A stretch of DNA of 64,000 nt from Prauserella endophytica (GTDB lineage Bacteria; Actinomycetota; Actinomycetes; Mycobacteriales; Pseudonocardiaceae). The stretch is from NCBI RefSeq assembly GCF_005146945.1, contig NZ_SWMS01000001.1, forward strand, positions 434,001 to 498,000, written 5' to 3'. The notes beneath the pieces were generated by a model. That model saw only the letters and a program-made list of their open reading frames with translations, was not told the origin of the DNA and did not search any database. Of this stretch, positions 41,473 to 50,836 are shown piece by piece. The first letter of the stretch is position 1. Every line of letters starts with the position of its first letter. Position numbers and translations under genes: made by a program.

Positions 41473-42270
41473 TCAGCCGCCTGCCAGCTCCGCGACGGCG
41501 TCGACCACCTCCGGGCCGTCGAGCAGCACGAGGTCGTTGTGGTCCGCACCGGGCACGACGACGGCGCGGCCGTTCGCCGCGTCGGCAACGGCCCTGCTCA
41601 GCTCGGGCGGCACGATCGAGTCCGCCGCACCGTAGACCACGGTCACCGGCACGCGGAGCCGCTGTGCGTACTCGCTGACCGGGAAGCGGTCGCGGAGCAA
41701 CAGGTTCACCGGCAGGAACGGATAGTGCCGCTTGCCGACGGCGGCCAGTTCGGTGAACGGCGAGCGCAGCACGAGCCCGTCGGGCGGGTGTTCGGTGGCC
41801 AGTTCCGTGACCACGGCGGCTCCGAGGCTCTCGCCGAAGTAGAGCAGCCGATCGGGTTTCTGCCGCACGAGGAAGTCCCGCGCCGCGCGCACGTCGAGGG
41901 CGAGCCCCTCCTCGCTCGGTGAGCCGGGATTGCCGCCGTAGGCCCGGTAGTCGAGCAGCAGCACCGACATCCCGCGCCGGTTGAGCGCCTCGGCCAGCGG
42001 CAGGCGCAGGGACCGGTTGCCGGCGTTGCCCGGTGCGACGAGCACGGCCGCCCGCGCGTCCTCGACGGGGAAGTACCAGGCGCCGAGCCGCAGGCCGTCA
42101 CTCGTGGTGAGCGTGACGTCCTGCCCGGACGGCAGCACCTCGGCCGCACTCGGCAGCGGCCCGCCGGAGGGCAGGTAGATCAGCTTGCGCTGGAACGCGA
42201 ACGCGGCACTGAACACCACAGTCACGATGATGACCACCACTGCGAGTCCGATCAACACCCGGCGTCGCAT
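41473..42270 (-). CDS. Membrane-anchored alpha/beta hydrolase
   Basis: A 265-residue protein with an N-terminal membrane anchor (residues 5-27) and a BEM46/YfhR-like hydrolase domain. The nucleophile is Ser in FGESLGAAV (GxSxG), with DYRAYGGNPGSPSEEG, the acid in VYGAADSIVPP and the His in PGADHNDL. It probably acts as a peptidase or esterase on the outside of the membrane. Its ATG is 2 bp after the SARP-type regulator stop, and it is co-directional, so it may be co-transcribed and possibly controlled by that regulator. Confidence 0.88.
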   Translation of the reverse strand: MRRRVLIGLAVVVIIVTVVFSAAFAFQRKLIYLPSGGPLPSAAEVLPSGQDVTLTTSDGLRLGAWYFPVEDARAAVLVAPGNAGNRSLRLPLAEALNRRGMSVLLLDYRAYGGNPGSPSEEGLALDVRAARDFLVRQKPDRLLYFGESLGAAVVTELATEHPPDGLVLRSPFTELAAVGKRHYPFLPVNLLLRDRFPVSEYAQRLRVPVTVVYGAADSIVPPELSRAVADAANGRAVVVPGADHNDLVLLDGPEVVDAVAELAGG

Positions 42271-42272
42271 GG

Positions 42273-44891
42273 TCAGCGGGCGAGCGTGCCGACGAAGCGG
42301 CTCAGCGCCGGGATGACAGCCTCGGGTGACTCGCCCACGGCCGTGAGGATCTCCTGCGCCTGCCGGGTGGAGGCCTCCAGCTGGGCGGGCGCGCGGAGCC
42401 GTTGCCAGTGTTCGAGGCTGTGCAACAGCAGCTTCGCGGCCTCGGGCAGCCTGCCCAGCCGCAGCAGCGCCGTCACCTGCGCGGACGTGGCCTCCCCTTC
42501 GACCATCGGGGCGTCCGCCTGCTGCGCCAGTGCCCGCGCGTGCCCGAGCGCGGCGATACCGTCCTCGACATCGCGGGCCAGGCGCACCATCGCGTCCACA
42601 TAGCACGCATACGCGCGGTGGGCGGACGGGACCGCCAGTGAGCGGGCAGCTTCCGCCGCCTCGCCACCGGTTCCGGCGTCGAGGAGTGAGAGCACGGCCA
42701 ACGCGTCCACGCGGTGTGCGTCGGGAACCTCGCGCAACGCGAGGATCTCGTGGCAGGCGGCGCTGGCCGACTCCGTGTCGGGTGCGGTGAGCGCCAGCGT
42801 GTGCAGCGCGAGACAGCGTTCCTCGTCGGTCGTGGCGAGACCCGCCGCGCGCTCGGCGAGCCCACGGGCCGAGGCGATGTCGCCGTACCGCAGGGCCGCG
42901 CGGGCCGCCGCGCCCGCCGCGAGCGGATGTGCCAGTTCTCCCAGCGCGAGCTGCCACGCGAGGAAGTCCACTTCGGACCGATACGGCGAGAGCAGTCCCA
43001 GTCGTCCGGCCAGCTCGCCCGCGAGCCCCGGTTCCTCGGCGCGGGACCAGCGCAGCGCGGCGGTGACGTCGGCGGCGCTGCTGCGCAGCCGGGCGGCCGC
43101 CGCCCGGTCGTCCTCGCCGGTGGCCTCTGCCGCCGCACGGGTGGCGAGGTCGAGGCACCACCGTGCGTGCCGGTCCCGCGTCTTGTGCTCGGTCGGCGAC
43201 CCCGCGAGCTGACGCGCGGCGACCTGCCGCACCAGCTCCGGAATCCGGAACCGGGCGCTCTTCGCGTCCTCCACCGTCAGCAGCGACAGCTCCGCGAGCC
43301 GCGTGATGCCGGCAGCGATCGCGCCGCCCGCGTCGGTGACAGCCTCCGCGGCACGCAGGTCGAACTCGCCCCGGAACACGGTCAGCGCGGACAGCAGCTC
43401 CGCGTCGGCCACGGCAAGCCGGTCGAAGGCCCACTCCACGACCTCGCGTGGCAGGTCCTTCAGCTCGTCGACCCCGTGGACGGCGGCGCGGGACGCGGTC
43501 AGCTCGATGTTCAGCGGGTGACATCGCATCGTCCGCAGCGCCCCGCGCACCAGACCGGTCTGTTCGGGGGTGATCACGAAGCCGGGCCGCACCCGGCGGG
43601 CGCGGGCGAGGAACAGGCGACCGCTGTCCGACGTGAGCGGTTCACCGCCGGAAGGCAGCGGGGCCAGCGGCAGCACCCGCTCGCCGCCGACGCCGAGCGG
43701 CACCCGGCTCGTGGCGATCAGCCGGACGCCGGGACACCGCGGCAGCACCCGCTTCGCCAGCGACCTGACCTCGGTGAGCACGTGCTCGCAGTTGTCGAGC
43801 GCCAGCAGCAGCCGCTGGGTGCTCAGGTAGTCGGTGAGTGCGCCGAGCACGTCGTCACCCGTGCCGCGCGCGTGCACCCCCAGTGCCGCGGCCACGGCGA
43901 GCGGAACCTCGTCGGGCTCCAGTGTGGACAGCTCCACCGTCGGCGAAGGACCGTCTATCGTGGACAGCGCTTCGAGCAGCAAGCGTGTCTTGCCCGTCCC
44001 GCCGCCGCCGGTGATCGTGACGAGGCGCTCGCGGCCCGCCAGCGCGGTGAGCCGTGCCAGCTCGCTGTCCCTGCCGAGGAACGACGTCGGCGGCGGGAGC
44101 CGGGGCGGGCGCACCGGCCAGCGACGGGTGAGCCGGTCGGGCTCCGCGCCTGCGATGGCGCGGTATGTCTCACGGAGCTCTTCCGACGGGTCGGCGCTCA
44201 GCTCGGCGAGCCGCGCGCGGACGTGCCGGAAGGTCTCCAGCGCCTCGGCGGTCCGGCCGGCCCGGTGCAGGGCCGTCATCGCGAGCGCGCACATCCGCTC
44301 GCGGAACGGCTCGACGGCGAGCAGCTCCAGCAGCCGGTCGGCGGCGGCGCCCGCGTGGCCCAGCGCCAGCTCGCAGCGTGCGAGGTGCTCGATCGCGCGG
44401 AACCGCAGCTCACCGAGCCGCAAGGCCTCGTCGTGCGCCCGGCCGCCCGGCGTCAGCTCGGGATAGGCGACGGGGCCACGCCAGAGCGCGAGCGCGCGGT
44501 TCAGCAGCCGCACGCCCTCGCGCGGGCCGGCCCGGAGCGACTTGTCGACCAGCCGTTCGAAGCGCACGGCGTCGATGCGGCCGGGGTCGACGCGCAGCAG
44601 GTAGCCGGTCTCGGACCACGTCACGTCGGCGGTCGGCGCGAGCAGCGTCCGCAGGCGCGAGATCCGGGTGCCGAGCGCGTCCTCCGCGTTGGCGCGGGGA
44701 CTGGGCCCCCACGCGGCGGCGATCAGCTCGGCGGGCGGAACGGGCACGTTCGCCCGCACGGTGAGCGCCGCGAGTACCGTTCGCAGCGCAGGGTCGGCCA
44801 GCGCGTCCCTTGCGCCGCCGCGCTCGACCCACGCCTGCCCAAGGGCGCGCAGGAGAATGCCGCGCGGCCCGGTGCCCACGCAGGACATCAT
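42273..44891 (-). CDS. AfsR/SARP-type regulator with NB-ARC and TPR region
   Basis: An 872-residue STAND regulator. N-terminal winged helix of OmpR type (about 10-95), then the BTAD domain (about 100-240; RAIEHLARCELALGHAGAAADRLLELL), then an NB-ARC ATPase with GGGGTGKT, LLLALDNCEHVL and a CPGVRLIATSR sensor segment, then C-terminal helical repeats (about 550-870). Such proteins activate secondary-metabolism or differentiation genes on ATP binding. ATG 44891 starts right before the conserved GILLRALG strand; the frame is open farther upstream but runs into the repeat at 44963 and is rejected. Confidence 0.9.
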   Translation of the reverse strand: MMSCVGTGPRGILLRALGQAWVERGGARDALADPALRTVLAALTVRANVPVPPAELIAAAWGPSPRANAEDALGTRISRLRTLLAPTADVTWSETGYLLRVDPGRIDAVRFERLVDKSLRAGPREGVRLLNRALALWRGPVAYPELTPGGRAHDEALRLGELRFRAIEHLARCELALGHAGAAADRLLELLAVEPFRERMCALAMTALHRAGRTAEALETFRHVRARLAELSADPSEELRETYRAIAGAEPDRLTRRWPVRPPRLPPPTSFLGRDSELARLTALAGRERLVTITGGGGTGKTRLLLEALSTIDGPSPTVELSTLEPDEVPLAVAAALGVHARGTGDDVLGALTDYLSTQRLLLALDNCEHVLTEVRSLAKRVLPRCPGVRLIATSRVPLGVGGERVLPLAPLPSGGEPLTSDSGRLFLARARRVRPGFVITPEQTGLVRGALRTMRCHPLNIELTASRAAVHGVDELKDLPREVVEWAFDRLAVADAELLSALTVFRGEFDLRAAEAVTDAGGAIAAGITRLAELSLLTVEDAKSARFRIPELVRQVAARQLAGSPTEHKTRDRHARWCLDLATRAAAEATGEDDRAAAARLRSSAADVTAALRWSRAEEPGLAGELAGRLGLLSPYRSEVDFLAWQLALGELAHPLAAGAAARAALRYGDIASARGLAERAAGLATTDEERCLALHTLALTAPDTESASAACHEILALREVPDAHRVDALAVLSLLDAGTGGEAAEAARSLAVPSAHRAYACYVDAMVRLARDVEDGIAALGHARALAQQADAPMVEGEATSAQVTALLRLGRLPEAAKLLLHSLEHWQRLRAPAQLEASTRQAQEILTAVGESPEAVIPALSRFVGTLAR

Positions 44892-44962
44892 CGCCGGATT
44901 CGGCCGATTTGCCAGCACGCAGACGGGCGAGGTGTGCGCGACCACACCCACACTGAGTATCA

Positions 44963-45029
44963 ACCGACCGCAGTGAAGGCCACCTTGCCTGCGTTGAACG
45001 CAGTGAAGGTGGCCTTCACTGCGGTCGGT
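44963..45029. repeat. GCAGTGAAGG-type inverted repeat, copy 1
   Basis: A perfect 22-bp inverted repeat (44963-44984 with 45008-45029) that starts ACCGACCGCAGTGAAGG, around a 23-base loop that itself repeats CGCAGTGAA. It is between coaA (its stop is 12 bp away) and the regulator start. It has no T-run. Confidence 0.85.
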
Positions 45030-45040
45030 CGGGCGGGGTG

Positions 45041-45973
45041 CTAGAGCTTGCGCAGGCGGACCCGGTTGATCGAATGGTCGGCGTCCTTGCGCAGCACGAG
45101 CGTCGCGCGCGGGCGCGTCGGGCGGATGTTCTCCATCAGGTTCGGCTCGTTGATGGTCTTCCACAGGTGCTTCGCCTCGGCCCGCGCCTCGTCGTCGGGC
45201 AGGCTCGCGAAGTGGTGGAAGTGCGACGTCGGGTCGGCGAACGCCGTGTGCCGCAGCTCGAGGAACCGCTCGATGTACCACCGCTCGATGTCGGCCGTGT
45301 GCGCGTCGACGTAGATGGAGAAGTCGAACAGGTCCGACACCGTCAGCCGGGGGCCGGGCTGCAGCACGTTGAGGCCCTCGAGGATGAGGATGTCCGGCCT
45401 TCGCACCACCTGCTCCTCGTCCGGGAGGATGTCGTAGGCGAGGTGCGAGTACACCGGTGCCCGCACCTCGTCGGCACCGGACTTCACGTCGGTGACGAAC
45501 CGCAGCAGCGCCCTGCGGTCGTAGCTCTCCGGGAAGCCCTTGCGGTGCATGATCCCCCTGCGCACCAGTTCGGCACGCGGGTACAGGAATCCGTCCGTGG
45601 TCACGAGGTCCACGCGCGGGTGGTCCGGCCAGCGGGCCAGCAGCGTGCGCAGGATGCGTGCCGTGGTGGACTTGCCGACCGCGACGCTGCCCGCGACGCC
45701 GATGATGAACGGGACCTTGGTGCCCCGCGTGTCCTCACCGAGGAACGTGGTGGTGGCCTCGTACAGCCGTTGCCGTGCCGCCACCTGCAGGTTGATCATG
45801 CGGGACAGCGGCAGGTAGACCTCGGCCACCTCGGTCAGGTCGATCTGTTCGCCAAGCCCTCTCAGCCTCACCAGCTCGCCTGCGGTCAGCGGCAGCGGTG
45901 TCGAGCGGCGCAGCTCACGCCACTGGTCACGCTGCAACTCGACATAGGGGCTCAGCTCACGGACCCGTGGCAT
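45041..45973 (-). CDS. coaA: Pantothenate kinase type I
   Basis: A 310-residue P-loop kinase that phosphorylates pantothenate, the first step of coenzyme A synthesis. Walker A is [12 protein letters not shown], followed by [13 protein letters not shown] (substrate loop) and the KGFPESYD motif. [12 protein letters not shown] and [12 protein letters not shown] follow, with the usual C-terminal WKTINEPNL. The start ATG gives [21 protein letters not shown]. The repeat at 44963 lies directly downstream and may terminate its message. Confidence 0.96.
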   Translation of the reverse strand: MPRVRELSPYVELQRDQWRELRRSTPLPLTAGELVRLRGLGEQIDLTEVAEVYLPLSRMINLQVAARQRLYEATTTFLGEDTRGTKVPFIIGVAGSVAVGKSTTARILRTLLARWPDHPRVDLVTTDGFLYPRAELVRRGIMHRKGFPESYDRRALLRFVTDVKSGADEVRAPVYSHLAYDILPDEEQVVRRPDILILEGLNVLQPGPRLTVSDLFDFSIYVDAHTADIERWYIERFLELRHTAFADPTSHFHHFASLPDDEARAEAKHLWKTINEPNLMENIRPTRPRATLVLRKDADHSINRVRLRKL

Positions 45974-46095
45974 TCGCTCACTCCTCGCCCGTCGATGGGC
46001 CAGCGCCGTACACGTGTGTAACGCGCATCTAACGTTAGGGCTTACCGGCGTTCAACGGGCTGTGACGTTCTGCACGTCTGAGTGAACGGCCCAGG

Positions 46096-46710
46096 TCAGC
46101 GGGCGGAGAAGGCCTCTTCCCACGCGGCCGTGACCTGGCGGGCGCAGACCTCGGGCGGTACACCGCCGACCCCGGTGCCGAGCCCCGGCATCGCGATCGT
46201 GTCGATCACGCTGCGCAGAGCCGTGCCGTTGTCGAGCCTGCCGTCGCGCCAGAGCAGGAAGACGGCCCTGGCGGCCAGGTAGGGATGCACGGTGTCGCCG
46301 GGAAGCAGCTCGCCGGGCTCCCGCATGGTCGGCGAGCTGATCAGCCACGCCGGCGAGGGTTCACCGGTGGGAACCACCACCGCCTCGCCGATCGGCAGCT
46401 CACCGCCGTGGTAGGCGAGGACCGCGCTGCGCACGGCCTGCTCGATGCCGGGAAACGCCCGCGCGTACACGGCATCGATGCCACCGCGCATCCAGCCGAA
46501 GGAGTTGGCGGGGCTGACCACCGCCTGTGCGTGCACGTCGAGCACCGATCCGGAGTGGACTCTCACCGGGCCGTCGACGTTGTCCCGCACGGATTCCCAT
46601 GCCTCGACGAGCGGTCGGTCGAGCGCGCACAGCACCAGTTCCGGGGTTCTGTGCGGCGCTTCGTGGGACGACCCGTTGCGAGCGATGTGGGTGCCTGATT
46701 CGGCGGTCAC
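46096..46710 (-). CDS. Macrodomain (ADP-ribose-binding) protein
   Basis: A 204-residue protein. The macrodomain core runs from VRVHSGSVLDVHAQAVVSPANSFGWMRGGIDAVYARAFPG, where the Asn-Ser-Phe-Gly-Trp-Met-Arg-Gly-Gly-Ile region binds ADP-ribose, to IDTIAMPGLGTGVGGVPPEV (the diphosphate loop). It probably hydrolyses ADP-ribose esters or removes ADP-ribose from proteins or nucleic acids. The N-terminal 30 residues look like a flexible tail. No toxin or ADP-ribosyltransferase gene is adjacent, so a DarTG system is not indicated. Confidence 0.88.
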   Translation of the reverse strand: MTAESGTHIARNGSSHEAPHRTPELVLCALDRPLVEAWESVRDNVDGPVRVHSGSVLDVHAQAVVSPANSFGWMRGGIDAVYARAFPGIEQAVRSAVLAYHGGELPIGEAVVVPTGEPSPAWLISSPTMREPGELLPGDTVHPYLAARAVFLLWRDGRLDNGTALRSVIDTIAMPGLGTGVGGVPPEVCARQVTAAWEEAFSAR

Positions 46711-46799
46711 GCGTACAGCATGGCAAAAAACGTCAACCGGGAGAACCGGCCGACCTACCGGCTATGCGAGTGAAACTCGTCTCGCCGTAGCCTTGCCTC

Positions 46800-47708
46800 G
46801 TGCCACGGATCGCCTATTTCGGACCACAGGGGACTTTCACCGAGCAGGCCGCGCGCAGCCTCGCCGGTGACGAGGAGCTGACCCCCGTCGAGACCATCTC
46901 CGCAGCGCTCACCAGTGTCCGCAAGGGCGAGGCCGACGCCGCCTGCGTGCCGGTCGAGAACTCCGTGGAGGGGCCGGTGACGGCGACCCTCGACGGGCTC
47001 GCCGAGGAGGCCCCCCTCGTGGCGGTGGCCGAGGCGTTGCTGCCCGTTCACTTCAGCGTCCTCGCCCGAGAGGACGTCGAGACCGTGCGCACCGTCGCGA
47101 GCCACCCGCATGCGCTCGCCCAGGTGCGGCTGTGGCTCGAGCGCAACCTGCCCGAGGCGCGGACGGTGGTCGCGTCGTCGACCGCGGCGGCGGCCGTCGC
47201 CGTGCAGCGCGGAGAGTACGACGCCGCCGTCACCGCACCCGTGGCCGTCGAGCACTACCCGCTGCGCGTGCTGGCCACCGGTGTCGCCGACGTGCCCGAC
47301 GCGCGCACGCGGTTTCTCCTGCTCAGGCCGCCGGGCAGGCTGCCGGAGCCGACCGGCGCCGACCGCACGTCGATCGTTGCCGCGGCGGCCAACCGCACCG
47401 GCGCGCTCGCCGAACTGCTCACCGAGCTCGCCACTCGCGGCATCAACCTGACGCGGCTCGACGCGCGCCCGATCAAGGGCAACTTCGGCATGTACCGGTT
47501 CTTCATCGACTTCGAGGGCCACGTTGCCGAGCCGCGCATCGGCGGCGCGCTCGCGGCCCTGCGCAGGCGGTGCAACAACGTGCGGTTCCTCGGCTCGCAC
47601 CCGCGTGCCGACGGCGTCGCCGCGACGATCGAGCCCGGCGCGGCCAACGACGACTTCGTCAACGCGAAAGCGTGGGTGGACGCGGTGCGGAGAGGAGAAC
47701 TGGCGTGA
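46800..47708 (+). CDS. pheA: Prephenate dehydratase
   Basis: A 302-residue monofunctional enzyme converting prephenate to phenylpyruvate in phenylalanine synthesis. The catalytic domain carries IAYFGPQGTFTEQA, VPVENSVEGPVTATLD and the TRF motif (ARTRFLLL). The C-terminal ACT domain, about 195-275, has AANRTGALAELLTELATRGINLTRLDARPIKG, the phenylalanine-binding type. GTG 46800 is the start. It is coupled by a GTGA overlap to the phosphatase gene downstream, an arrangement common in actinobacteria. Confidence 0.97.
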   Translation: MPRIAYFGPQGTFTEQAARSLAGDEELTPVETISAALTSVRKGEADAACVPVENSVEGPVTATLDGLAEEAPLVAVAEALLPVHFSVLAREDVETVRTVASHPHALAQVRLWLERNLPEARTVVASSTAAAAVAVQRGEYDAAVTAPVAVEHYPLRVLATGVADVPDARTRFLLLRPPGRLPEPTGADRTSIVAAAANRTGALAELLTELATRGINLTRLDARPIKGNFGMYRFFIDFEGHVAEPRIGGALAALRRRCNNVRFLGSHPRADGVAATIEPGAANDDFVNAKAWVDAVRRGELA

Positions 47709-48325
47709 GGTTGTACCTGGTCAGGCACGCGCAGAGCGAGGCGAACGTGCTCAGGACGCTCAACACCGCACTGCCGGGGCCGCCGCTGACAGAGCTGGGC
47801 CGCAGGCAGGCCGAGGCGCTGGCCGAGCAGCTCGCGGGCGAGCCGGTCGCGGCAGTGTACGCGTCGCGGGCCACCCGCGCGCGGCAGACGGCGGCGCCGC
47901 TGGCCTCCTCGCTCGCCCTGGACGTGCAGGTGGTGGAGGGCATCCACGAGATCCAGGTCGGAGAGCTGGAGGACCGGGGCGACACCGAGGCGATCGAGCG
48001 GTACTTCGCGACCGTCAGCCCGTGGACGCGCGGCGACCTGAGCCCGGCGATGCCGGGCGGCGAGAGCGGCCGGGACGTGCACGACCGGTTCGTCACCGCG
48101 ATCGGCGACCTGCGGGCCAAACACGCCGAGGTGGATCCCGACGGCGTGGTGGTCGTGGTCAGCCACGGCGGCGCCATCCGCCTCGGCGCCGAATGGCTCG
48201 CCGACAACGTGAAGCCCGAGGTCGCCGACAAGGGACTGCTGCCGAACACCGGCATCGTCCGGCTCGAGACCAGGGCCGACAACGGCTGGACCTGCCTCGA
48301 CTGGGCCGGCGTGGGCATGGCTTGA
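47705..48325 (+). CDS. Histidine phosphatase (phosphoglycerate-mutase-like)
   Basis: A 206-residue branch-1 histidine phosphatase. The catalytic His is in LYLVRHAQSEAN; further catalytic residues are seen in YASRATRARQTAAPL, in MPGGESGRDVHDRF and in VVSHGGAIRLGAEW (second His). It overlaps pheA by 4 bases, so it is co-translated. The substrate is unknown: phosphoglycerate mutase itself is excluded by length and sequence, and a broad acid phosphatase role is likely. Confidence 0.92.
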   Translation: MRLYLVRHAQSEANVLRTLNTALPGPPLTELGRRQAEALAEQLAGEPVAAVYASRATRARQTAAPLASSLALDVQVVEGIHEIQVGELEDRGDTEAIERYFATVSPWTRGDLSPAMPGGESGRDVHDRFVTAIGDLRAKHAEVDPDGVVVVVSHGGAIRLGAEWLADNVKPEVADKGLLPNTGIVRLETRADNGWTCLDWAGVGMA

Positions 48326-48415
48326 CGCACTTTCCGGCTTTCGGGTGAGAAAGTCACGCAACCCTCCGTGTGTGGCACACGTCCTCTGGGTAGTCACGCA
48401 CACAGGGAGGCGACC

Positions 48416-49096
48416 ATGACCGACAAGCGCGTTGACGTCTCACACGTGGCACTCGCCGCTGCCGGAGCGGCCCTGACCCTGCTGCTCGCCGCGTGCGGCG
48501 AGGGCACCCAGGACGCGGCCCAGAACGCGGGCGCGCCCACGTCGTCCAGCTCCTCGTCGGCACAGTCGACGACCCAGCCGACGACCGAGGAGCAGCAGCC
48601 GACCTCGGAGACCACCGAGCCCGGCACGTCGCAGGGCCAGCAGGCCCCTGCCGAAGCATCCGGCCTGTGCAAGGCCGGTGACCTGCGGCTTTCGCTCGGC
48701 CGGGGTGACGCGGCCGCAGGCACGCAGTACCGGCCGCTGCAGTTCACCAACGTCAGTGGGGACGCCTGTGTGATCCAGGGGTTCCCCGGCGTCTCGTATG
48801 TGGCGGGCGACGACGGCCACCAGGTCGGCGCCGCGGCGTTCCGCGAGGGCGCCAAGGGCGACCCGGTGACGCTGAACCCGGGCGACATGGCCTACGCCGA
48901 GGTCGGGTTCGTGCAGGTCCGCAACTACGACCCGGCGGCGTGCCGTCCCACCGACGTGCGTGGACTGCGCGTCTACGCACCGCAGGAGACCGAGTCGAAG
49001 TTCATCGAGGTGCCCGGCACCGGCTGTGCGGGTGAGAACATTCCCGGCAACCAGCTGACCGTGCAGACGATCCAGCCGGGCTCGGGCGACGCCTAA
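48416..49096 (+). CDS. DUF4232 lipoprotein
   Basis: A 226-residue secreted lipoprotein. The signal peptide with lipobox LLAAC places the lipid-bearing Cys at residue 27. A Ser/Thr/Gln-rich linker (about 30-80) precedes the DUF4232 domain (CKAGDLRLSLGRGDAAAGTQYRPLQFTNVSGDACVIQGFPGVSYV), with three pairs of Cys in total. The family is common in mycobacteria and other actinobacteria; the function is unknown. GGGAGG lies before ATG 48416. Confidence 0.9.
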   Translation: MTDKRVDVSHVALAAAGAALTLLLAACGEGTQDAAQNAGAPTSSSSSSAQSTTQPTTEEQQPTSETTEPGTSQGQQAPAEASGLCKAGDLRLSLGRGDAAAGTQYRPLQFTNVSGDACVIQGFPGVSYVAGDDGHQVGAAAFREGAKGDPVTLNPGDMAYAEVGFVQVRNYDPAACRPTDVRGLRVYAPQETESKFIEVPGTGCAGENIPGNQLTVQTIQPGSGDA

Positions 49097-50286
49097 CGAA
49101 ACCGGACCGTCGCGAACGTCCCGGCGGCGAGCGCGAGCAGCAGCCCGCCCGACACCGCGAACGTGGCGGACGGGCTGCCGAGCGCGTCGGTGAGCACGCC
49201 GCCGAGCAGGGCGCCCACGGGCAGCGAGCCCCACACGACCGTCCGCCACGCGCCCAGTACCCGGCCGAGCAGCTCGCCGGGCACGAGCGTGTGGCGCGCG
49301 GTCGCCAGCAGGACGTTCACCGTCACCACGGCGGCCGCGAACAGGCCGAACAGGCTGGCCGAGAGCGCGGGCTCCGAGGTGAAGCCCATCCCGCCGAAGG
49401 CGAGCCCGCACACGACGATCCCGCCGGTGAGCACTGCCCGCCTGCCCATCCGGTCGAGCAGCCGGGACGCCACGGCGGCGCCGATGAGCCCGCCGATGCC
49501 GCCGACGAAAGCGAACAGGCCGAACGCGGCGGGGGACAGGCGCAGGTCTTCCAGCGCGTAGAGCACCAGCTGAGCCTGTGCCAGCTCGGTGAGCATGCTG
49601 AGCAGACCCGCCACGAGGACGAGCCGCAGCAGGAGCGGGTTGCGGCGGAGCCAGCGCAGGCCCTCGGCGAGGTCCGCGCGCAGCGAGGACTCAGGTTGCG
49701 CCGGTCCCCGTGGGCGGTAGCTGCCGGCCAGCGCGACGAGCAGGGCCGCTCCTAACGCGAAAGCCACCGAGTTGAGCAGGAACGGCAGCGCGGCGAACAC
49801 GGCGAACGTGACGCTGCCGACGGGCCCGCCGAGGAACGTCTGGCCCACGATCTCGGTGGCCTGGAGCTTGCTGTTGGCCTTCGCGAGCCCGCCCTGGTGG
49901 ACGACGGCGGGGATGAGCACGTTCGCGGCGCTGTCGGCCACCGTCTCGGCGGCCCCGATCAGCAGTGCCGCCGCGTACACCAGCCAGATCGAGACGGCGT
50001 CGAGGTACACGAGCATCGCGACCGCGCCGACGACCACGGCCCGCGCGGTGTTGGCGAGCACGATCGCGGTGCGCCGGTCGACGCGGTCCAGCAGCGCGCC
50101 CGCGACCAGCGCGAACAACAGCCACGGCAGGAACTGGGCCGCAGAGAGGCCCGCGATGAGTACGGGATCGCGGGTGACGGTGGCCGCCAGCAGCGGGAAC
50201 GCGACCTTGCCGATACCGTCGCCGAGATTGCTGAACGCGCTCGACCCCAACAGCCACGTGAGCCGGCGCTCAACGCTACGAACCAT
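49093..50286 (-). CDS. MFS exporter, 12-segment (EntS/MFS_3-like)
   Basis: A 397-residue major-facilitator protein with 12 membrane segments. The loop 2-3 motif LLDRVDRRTAIV and its second-half counterpart LLDRMGRRAVL are visible. The N-terminal start WLLGSSAFSNLGDGIGKVAFPLLAA resembles the EntS siderophore exporter and macrolide exporters of the MFS_3 type. The substrate is unknown. It is convergent with the DUF4232 gene, sharing 4 bases, and starts about 80 bp downstream of repeat copy 2. Confidence 0.9.
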   Translation of the reverse strand: MVRSVERRLTWLLGSSAFSNLGDGIGKVAFPLLAATVTRDPVLIAGLSAAQFLPWLLFALVAGALLDRVDRRTAIVLANTARAVVVGAVAMLVYLDAVSIWLVYAAALLIGAAETVADSAANVLIPAVVHQGGLAKANSKLQATEIVGQTFLGGPVGSVTFAVFAALPFLLNSVAFALGAALLVALAGSYRPRGPAQPESSLRADLAEGLRWLRRNPLLLRLVLVAGLLSMLTELAQAQLVLYALEDLRLSPAAFGLFAFVGGIGGLIGAAVASRLLDRMGRRAVLTGGIVVCGLAFGGMGFTSEPALSASLFGLFAAAVVTVNVLLATARHTLVPGELLGRVLGAWRTVVWGSLPVGALLGGVLTDALGSPSATFAVSGGLLLALAAGTFATVRFR

Positions 50287-50362
50287 CGCCGCCCACGCCT
50301 GGAGCAGACCTCGGCACAGGCGGGCTCGCAAGTGACATAACCCACCCGGGTGAACACGTCCC

Positions 50363-50484
50363 GCTGACCGCAGCAAACGCCGCCTTCACTGCGCCCGCCC
50401 GCCCGTCTGCCACCACCACCACGCGGACGCCCTACCCGCCGCTGAGTTGATTCGACGCAGGCATGGTGGCCTTCACTGCGGAGG
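50363..50484. repeat. GCAGTGAAGG-type inverted repeat, copy 2 (degenerate)
   Basis: The right arm GGTGGCCTTCACTGCGG (50465-50481) is intact, preceded by CGACGCAGGCAT. The left arm starting CTGACCGCAG at 50364 has several substitutions, and CCTTCACTGCG occurs again at 50383. The loop is enlarged to about 80 bases. It abuts the stop of the metallopeptidase gene. Confidence 0.7.
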
Positions 50485-50835
50485 TCAGCCCCAGCCGAGC
50501 TCGTGCAGGCGGGCGTCGTCGATGCCGAAGTGGTGGGCGATCTCGTGCACGACGGTGATCAGCACCTCCTCCACCACCTCCTCCTCGCTGGAGCAGATGG
50601 CGAGGATCGGCTCGCGGTAGATGGAGATCCGGTCGGGCAGCACGCCGCCGTAGTCGTGGCCGCGCTCGGTGAGCGCGATCCCGTGGTAGAGGCCGAGGAT
50701 GTCGGGCTCCTCCTCGTTGCGCTCCTCCACCAGCACCACGACGTTGTCCATCGCCCGCGCGAATTCCTCGGGCACCTGGTCGAGCGCCTCCGCCACGAGC
50801 TCCTCGAAACGTCGCAGCGGCATGTCCACCGGCAC
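50485..50835 (-). CDS. Zincin-like metallopeptidase-family protein
   Basis: A 116-residue minimal zincin. The zinc motif is VVHEIAHHFGIDD (HExxH plus a distal Asp), and family landmarks are RRFEELVAEALDQVPEEFARAMDNVVVLVEE and LGLYHGIALTERG. Function is unknown: protease activity has not been shown for most members. GTG 50835 gives the family start; GTG 50829 and ATG 50823 are alternatives. It directly follows the septum-formation gene (its start lies 2 bases from that stop). Confidence 0.88.
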   Translation of the reverse strand: MPVDMPLRRFEELVAEALDQVPEEFARAMDNVVVLVEERNEEEPDILGLYHGIALTERGHDYGGVLPDRISIYREPILAICSSEEEVVEEVLITVVHEIAHHFGIDDARLHELGWG

Positions 50836-50836
50836 G

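Noticed and set aside
42714-45044. 776-codon plus-strand frame opposite the SARP regulator
   Set aside because: It spans the repeat at 44963 and part of coaA's 3' end, has low-complexity Arg/Gly composition, and lies opposite a protein with clear ATPase motifs.
46096-46710. DarTG-type toxin-antitoxin system suggested by the macrodomain protein
   Set aside because: No DarT-like ADP-ribosyltransferase gene lies on either side; the neighbours are coaA and pheA.
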